This document shows positions 61,035 through 64,000 of a DNA stretch of 64,000 nucleotides, piece after piece (within the stretch, counting starts at the first letter, position 1; every line of letters begins with the position of its first letter). Location of the stretch: contig NZ_JAJIWP010000001.1 of NCBI RefSeq assembly GCF_020880975.1, forward strand, positions 930,001 through 994,000. The letters run 5' to 3'. This DNA is from Mucilaginibacter sp. UR6-1. Lineage in GTDB: Bacteria; Bacteroidota; Bacteroidia; Sphingobacteriales; Sphingobacteriaceae. The notes under the pieces are model-generated. The model made no database searches. It was not told the origin of the DNA and saw nothing but the letters and a program-made list of their open reading frames with translations. A program made the translations under genes and the position numbers.

Positions 61035-63476
61035 TTATTTTTCAAACCGGAGGATGGTATACGACCCCGCCGGAAGTTCATAATTGATGGTATTGCCCGG
61101 CATATTGCTCCGGGTGATTGTAGTGCTTATTAGTTCAGGTTTTGCCGGCGTATTCACATCGCTTAGCTTACCACTCATTTGTGTGATGGTAGCCTCAGCC
61201 TTTCGGCCATCAAAGCCGCTTAACTGCAAACTTGCCGATATCGGCTTTTCGGCAGGGTTTACAATATGGATCACCAGTTGGCGGCCATCCTCGCTGCGTG
61301 TGGCGGTAACATCAATATCTCCCACGGTACCTGATTTTACAAGCAGTGGCTGATGGTTAGCCGATGCCATTTGCTGCGAATAAAAAGGCGGCATGCCCCA
61401 AACCTGTAAAGGCGTAAAGAATATCTGCCCCTGATCCCACCCATTATCATTTTGCCCGAAAGGCTGCAATGCATTTGCCGGGCAAGAGGTAAGCACAAAC
61501 TCACCATGACGGCGCACCGCGTTAAGCGTGGTGGCATGGCCAAGCGCACGGCTAACATCGTGCCGCCCGCCATTCTCCTCAAAAATAGCGCATTTCATTT
61601 TGGTTTGCGGGTCCCACTGCTTAAACAGTTGCTCCATACGGGTAAGGGTGCTATCCACTTTTGAGCCTGAGCGTGGCGCATCGGCATCGGTATGCAAATC
61701 CCAGTAATCAGCTTTACTATTAAGTGCCTTAAATACCCGCGCCATATTTGGAGATTCAGGCCGCCACCAAGCCGATTGGATAAACTTTATACTTGCGTCC
61801 TTAGCACGCATGGCATCATACAACAAGTTGAAACGCTCAACGTAATGATCGTACTCCGATGCTACATCGCCATTAAATATTACTTCTTCGTTGCCTATCT
61901 CAAAGTATTTAACCTTGTACGGCGCCGGGTGGCCGTTTTGCGCACGGCGCTTGCCCCATTCGGTATTGGCATCGCCTTTCAGGTATTCCACCAGGTCGGC
62001 GGCATCCTGTGGCGTTTCCTCTATATTAATGGCGAATGCGGCCTCAAAACCTGCCGCTTCGCAAAACTGTAAAAACTCCTCAATACCAAAACCATTGGTT
62101 GAATATGGATACCAGTGGCCGGTATATGGCGGACGCTTATCACGCGGACCGATCATATTTTTCCACCGATAGCCCGCCGCGTTTACCATGGTTCCGCCAT
62201 AGCGTAAAAAGTTAAGCCCTTGTTGCTGCATCTTTGTAGCGATGTCGGCACGCAGTGGCAAGCCTTTAAATTGTTCATCGGCACAAACCAAAGTAGCCTG
62301 ATCCATCCATAATTTGCCTTTGTTATTTATAGAGATAACAAAGCGGGCTTTAGCATCGGTATGATTTGGTTTGAGGTTGAATTCGTATCGTTTCCAATCA
62401 GCAGTGATGCCTTTTAACTGGGTCGTAGCGTAAGTAGTTTTGCCATCGGTGCTCTGCAAACTAAGGGTTACATTACCTTGCAAACCAATACCTTTTAAGT
62501 AAACGCTACCTTGATAATTCAGATTGCTACGTAAGCCTATCCCCCACCTGTTAAGCCCTTTGTTAGCTACACCGATAATACCATTGCCGCCATTATGCAC
62601 CAGCACTTGCGCCTGTTTACCATTATAAGCATCGGTACCATCTAATTGATAAGTGCCAGTGCGGGTTGTATTCACAGCATCCCAAACACTGCTTACCTGC
62701 AACTGTGGCGCGGAGTTAAATTTCTCGTTAACAGTTATGCCATTATGCGTGATAGAGAACCGGCTGAATGTAACATCAGATCCAAAAGTTCGCAGAGCTA
62801 TCCTGCCCGGTTTTAGGGATGAATTGTTATCAGCCAATACAGCTACCGGCTTAGTAGAATTATTCACATATATATCGAATGCCCCTCCTTTGGCAACTAC
62901 TTTCAGCTTGATCCAGTCGTTAGGGTTTATGTTGATCTTTATTTCCTTTATTGGTGTCCAGTTATCGGTGTGTTTGCCTAAAACAAGCATTTGCCTCTGC
63001 GGGTCAATGCTTACCTCATAACCGTCAAAACTATCGGCGCCGGCGCGGGCGTTGTTTACATTAATCAGCAACCCGGCATTGCCACTGCGCTCATTGCTGA
63101 ATTTCAGGGATACCTGGGCGTTATATTCGGCTGGCAATGCTTTGTTCAATAACAGCTTATAACCCGGCCCGGCCTTTACGCTTACCTGTTCACCATTTGC
63201 CGCCCAAATGCCGCCCAAAGTTGTAAACCCAGTTATTACAGCGCTTGCAGGCGGTTCTTCAAAGCTTTCGCCGTAAATACGCTGACCGTATAACCCGCCA
63301 TAAATTTCATGGTTAACATCCTCAATACAGGCGCCATATAATCCCGCCGGAATGCGGTTCAGTACAGTTGAAGCATCAACCATAATTTTTGCCTGCTGCC
63401 CAAACACTAACACAGGCAACAGCAATACGCCGGCAATACAGGTAAAACGGTTTAAAGTAAATATTTTTAAAGACAT
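61035..63476 (-). CDS. Glycoside hydrolase family 51 alpha-L-arabinofuranosidase
   Basis: An 813-residue exported enzyme (signal peptide to about residue 27, LLLPVLVFGQ) that removes alpha-L-arabinofuranose. GH51 features are the N-terminal IPAGLYGACIEDVNHEIYGGLYGQRI, acid/base Glu530 in YFEIGNEEVIF, and the nucleophile region CAIFEENGGRHD (Glu633 or Glu634). Between the opening strand and the barrel there are about 330 residues of beta-sandwich (LamG/CBM-like: GYEVSIDPQRQMLVLGK, then YQGSVYLKGIGLQGNVTLSLQ), suggesting carbohydrate-binding inserts. I chose the ATG at 63476 (MSLKIF), which gives a normal signal peptide; 14 extra codons upstream are possible. It is divergent from an AraC-type regulator. 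Confidence 0.93.
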   Translation of the reverse strand: MSLKIFTLNRFTCIAGVLLLPVLVFGQQAKIMVDASTVLNRIPAGLYGACIEDVNHEIYGGLYGQRIYGESFEEPPASAVITGFTTLGGIWAANGEQVSVKAGPGYKLLLNKALPAEYNAQVSLKFSNERSGNAGLLINVNNARAGADSFDGYEVSIDPQRQMLVLGKHTDNWTPIKEIKININPNDWIKLKVVAKGGAFDIYVNNSTKPVAVLADNNSSLKPGRIALRTFGSDVTFSRFSITHNGITVNEKFNSAPQLQVSSVWDAVNTTRTGTYQLDGTDAYNGKQAQVLVHNGGNGIIGVANKGLNRWGIGLRSNLNYQGSVYLKGIGLQGNVTLSLQSTDGKTTYATTQLKGITADWKRYEFNLKPNHTDAKARFVISINNKGKLWMDQATLVCADEQFKGLPLRADIATKMQQQGLNFLRYGGTMVNAAGYRWKNMIGPRDKRPPYTGHWYPYSTNGFGIEEFLQFCEAAGFEAAFAINIEETPQDAADLVEYLKGDANTEWGKRRAQNGHPAPYKVKYFEIGNEEVIFNGDVASEYDHYVERFNLLYDAMRAKDASIKFIQSAWWRPESPNMARVFKALNSKADYWDLHTDADAPRSGSKVDSTLTRMEQLFKQWDPQTKMKCAIFEENGGRHDVSRALGHATTLNAVRRHGEFVLTSCPANALQPFGQNDNGWDQGQIFFTPLQVWGMPPFYSQQMASANHQPLLVKSGTVGDIDVTATRSEDGRQLVIHIVNPAEKPISASLQLSGFDGRKAEATITQMSGKLSDVNTPAKPELISTTITRSNMPGNTINYELPAGSYTILRFEK

Positions 63477-63559
63477 AGATAGTGTTAAAATATTTTTATA
63501 ATTGTTAACTGTGTACAAAAATGATAGCCTGTGCCGGTAAAAGCCTACACCTTATTGCC

Positions 63560-63578
63560 CAATATTAACACCATATTG
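63560..63578. promoter_or_regulatory. Inverted repeat CAATAT-N7-ATATTG before the AraC-type gene
   Basis: A perfect 6-bp inverted repeat 5 bp upstream of the regulator ATG, in the 107-bp divergent gap. It is a candidate regulator site; function inferred. Confidence 0.3.
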
Positions 63579-63583
63579 ACCAA

Positions 63584-64000
63584 ATGGAACTATTTGAGGA
63601 GAAAATACTATTAAACGACCGCCTTTTTGTTGCCAAAGAGGAGCATTTTCCGTTCAACGATTTTCCGTTGCATATCCATCCGGAGTATGAGTTGATCTAC
63701 ATTTTGAAGAGCAGCGGCACCCGTTACGTAGGCGATCATATTGACCTTTTTCATGCCCGTGAACTGTGCCTTTTTGGCCCCAACCTGCCGCATACGTTTT
63801 ATAACAAACACCTGCCTGCTGACCGTGAGGTGCACCAATTTGTGATACAATTTAATGAGGATTTTTTAGGTTCCGGCTTTTTTGACAGGCCGCAGTTCAA
63901 TGCTATAAAATCCCTATTCAAATCATCTCTTAACGGCATCAGGTTCAGCCAAAAAACAATGGATGAGGTTGATAACAGGATAAGGGCATTGGTTTGTGAT
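63584..64000 (+). CDS. AraC family transcriptional regulator (N-terminal part, runs off the right edge)
   Basis: The N-terminal 139 residues, open to the window end. They form a cupin-type ligand-binding domain: FPLHIHPEYELIYILKSSGTRYVGDHIDLF and LCLFGPNLPHTFYN, with the spaced His residues of AraC-type sugar sensors. The AraC helix-turn-helix domain should lie beyond 64000. It is divergent from GH51-GH127-GH78 with a 107-bp shared gap, so it probably controls that set in response to a pentose or deoxyhexose (inference). Confidence 0.85.
   Translation, partial: MELFEEKILLNDRLFVAKEEHFPFNDFPLHIHPEYELIYILKSSGTRYVGDHIDLFHARELCLFGPNLPHTFYNKHLPADREVHQFVIQFNEDFLGSGFFDRPQFNAIKSLFKSSLNGIRFSQKTMDEVDNRIRALVCD

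Noticed and set aside
1..64000. CRISPR array, rRNA, tRNA, insertion sequence or prophage
   Set aside because: I looked for regularly spaced repeats, transposase or phage proteins and tRNA-like cloverleaf sequences and recognised none; a tRNA scan would be the decisive test.

Overview
The window is chromosomal DNA from a member of the Bacteroidota, most likely family Sphingobacteriaceae and close to Mucilaginibacter or Pedobacter. The reasons are SusC/SusD nutrient-uptake genes, many carbohydrate-active enzymes, lipoproteins with short Cys-containing leader peptides, LytTR/His_kinase signalling, families restricted to the phylum (DUF4296, DUF4920, DUF2141, DUF4397), and the phylum's -7 promoter word TAnnTTTG before at least twelve genes. 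The genus is inferred; no rRNA or tRNA gene was seen. No prophage, insertion sequence or CRISPR array was recognised.

Layout. 1-8035 (minus) is a glycan or nutrient uptake locus: SusC, SusD, a FAS1 plus discoidin-like lipoprotein, another lipoprotein, then a second SusC cut by the window edge. 8586-16359 is housekeeping: xerD, aroQ, alaS, lysS, a small unknown gene, a membrane TPR-like gene and ung. 16474-23133 (minus) is a TetR-TolC-MFP-RND efflux operon. 23286-29216 holds purB, a small membrane gene stopped by an in-frame TGA, an Nfu-type iron-sulfur carrier, and the minus-strand run mtaB-lgt-suhB. 29632-32499 pairs a thioredoxin-fold protein with a hybrid histidine kinase. 32648-37018 (minus) is a LytS/LytR-type two-component pair followed by an FtsX-type permease. 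37201-39293 holds two small exported proteins and a beta-barrel protein.

39394-46733 (minus) is a sugar-processing block. GH76 and GH18 (endo-H-like) enzymes suggest attack on mannan or high-mannose N-glycans. Upstream lies a three-gene operon of two DUF1080 (3-keto-disaccharide hydrolase family) proteins around a beta-propeller dehydrogenase fused to cytochrome c. 47025-49711 has an RRM RNA-binding protein, a YitT-type membrane protein and a DUF4920 protein. 49770-53580 (minus) is yggS-GNAT-DUF3298-lysC followed by a broken YcxB-like gene. 53623-56449 is DUF4296-mutS2, ending at a REP-like palindrome. 56575-63476 (minus) is a GH51-GH127-GH78 run for arabinose- and rhamnose-containing plant glycans, with a divergent AraC-type regulator entering at the right edge.

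The most interesting items are the DUF1080/dehydrogenase-cytochrome operon, the redoxin plus His-rich membrane sensor kinase pair, the FAS1-discoidin lipoprotein in the Sus locus, and two small membrane-protein genes broken by stop codons. I did not find a clearly unprecedented defence or mobile system.
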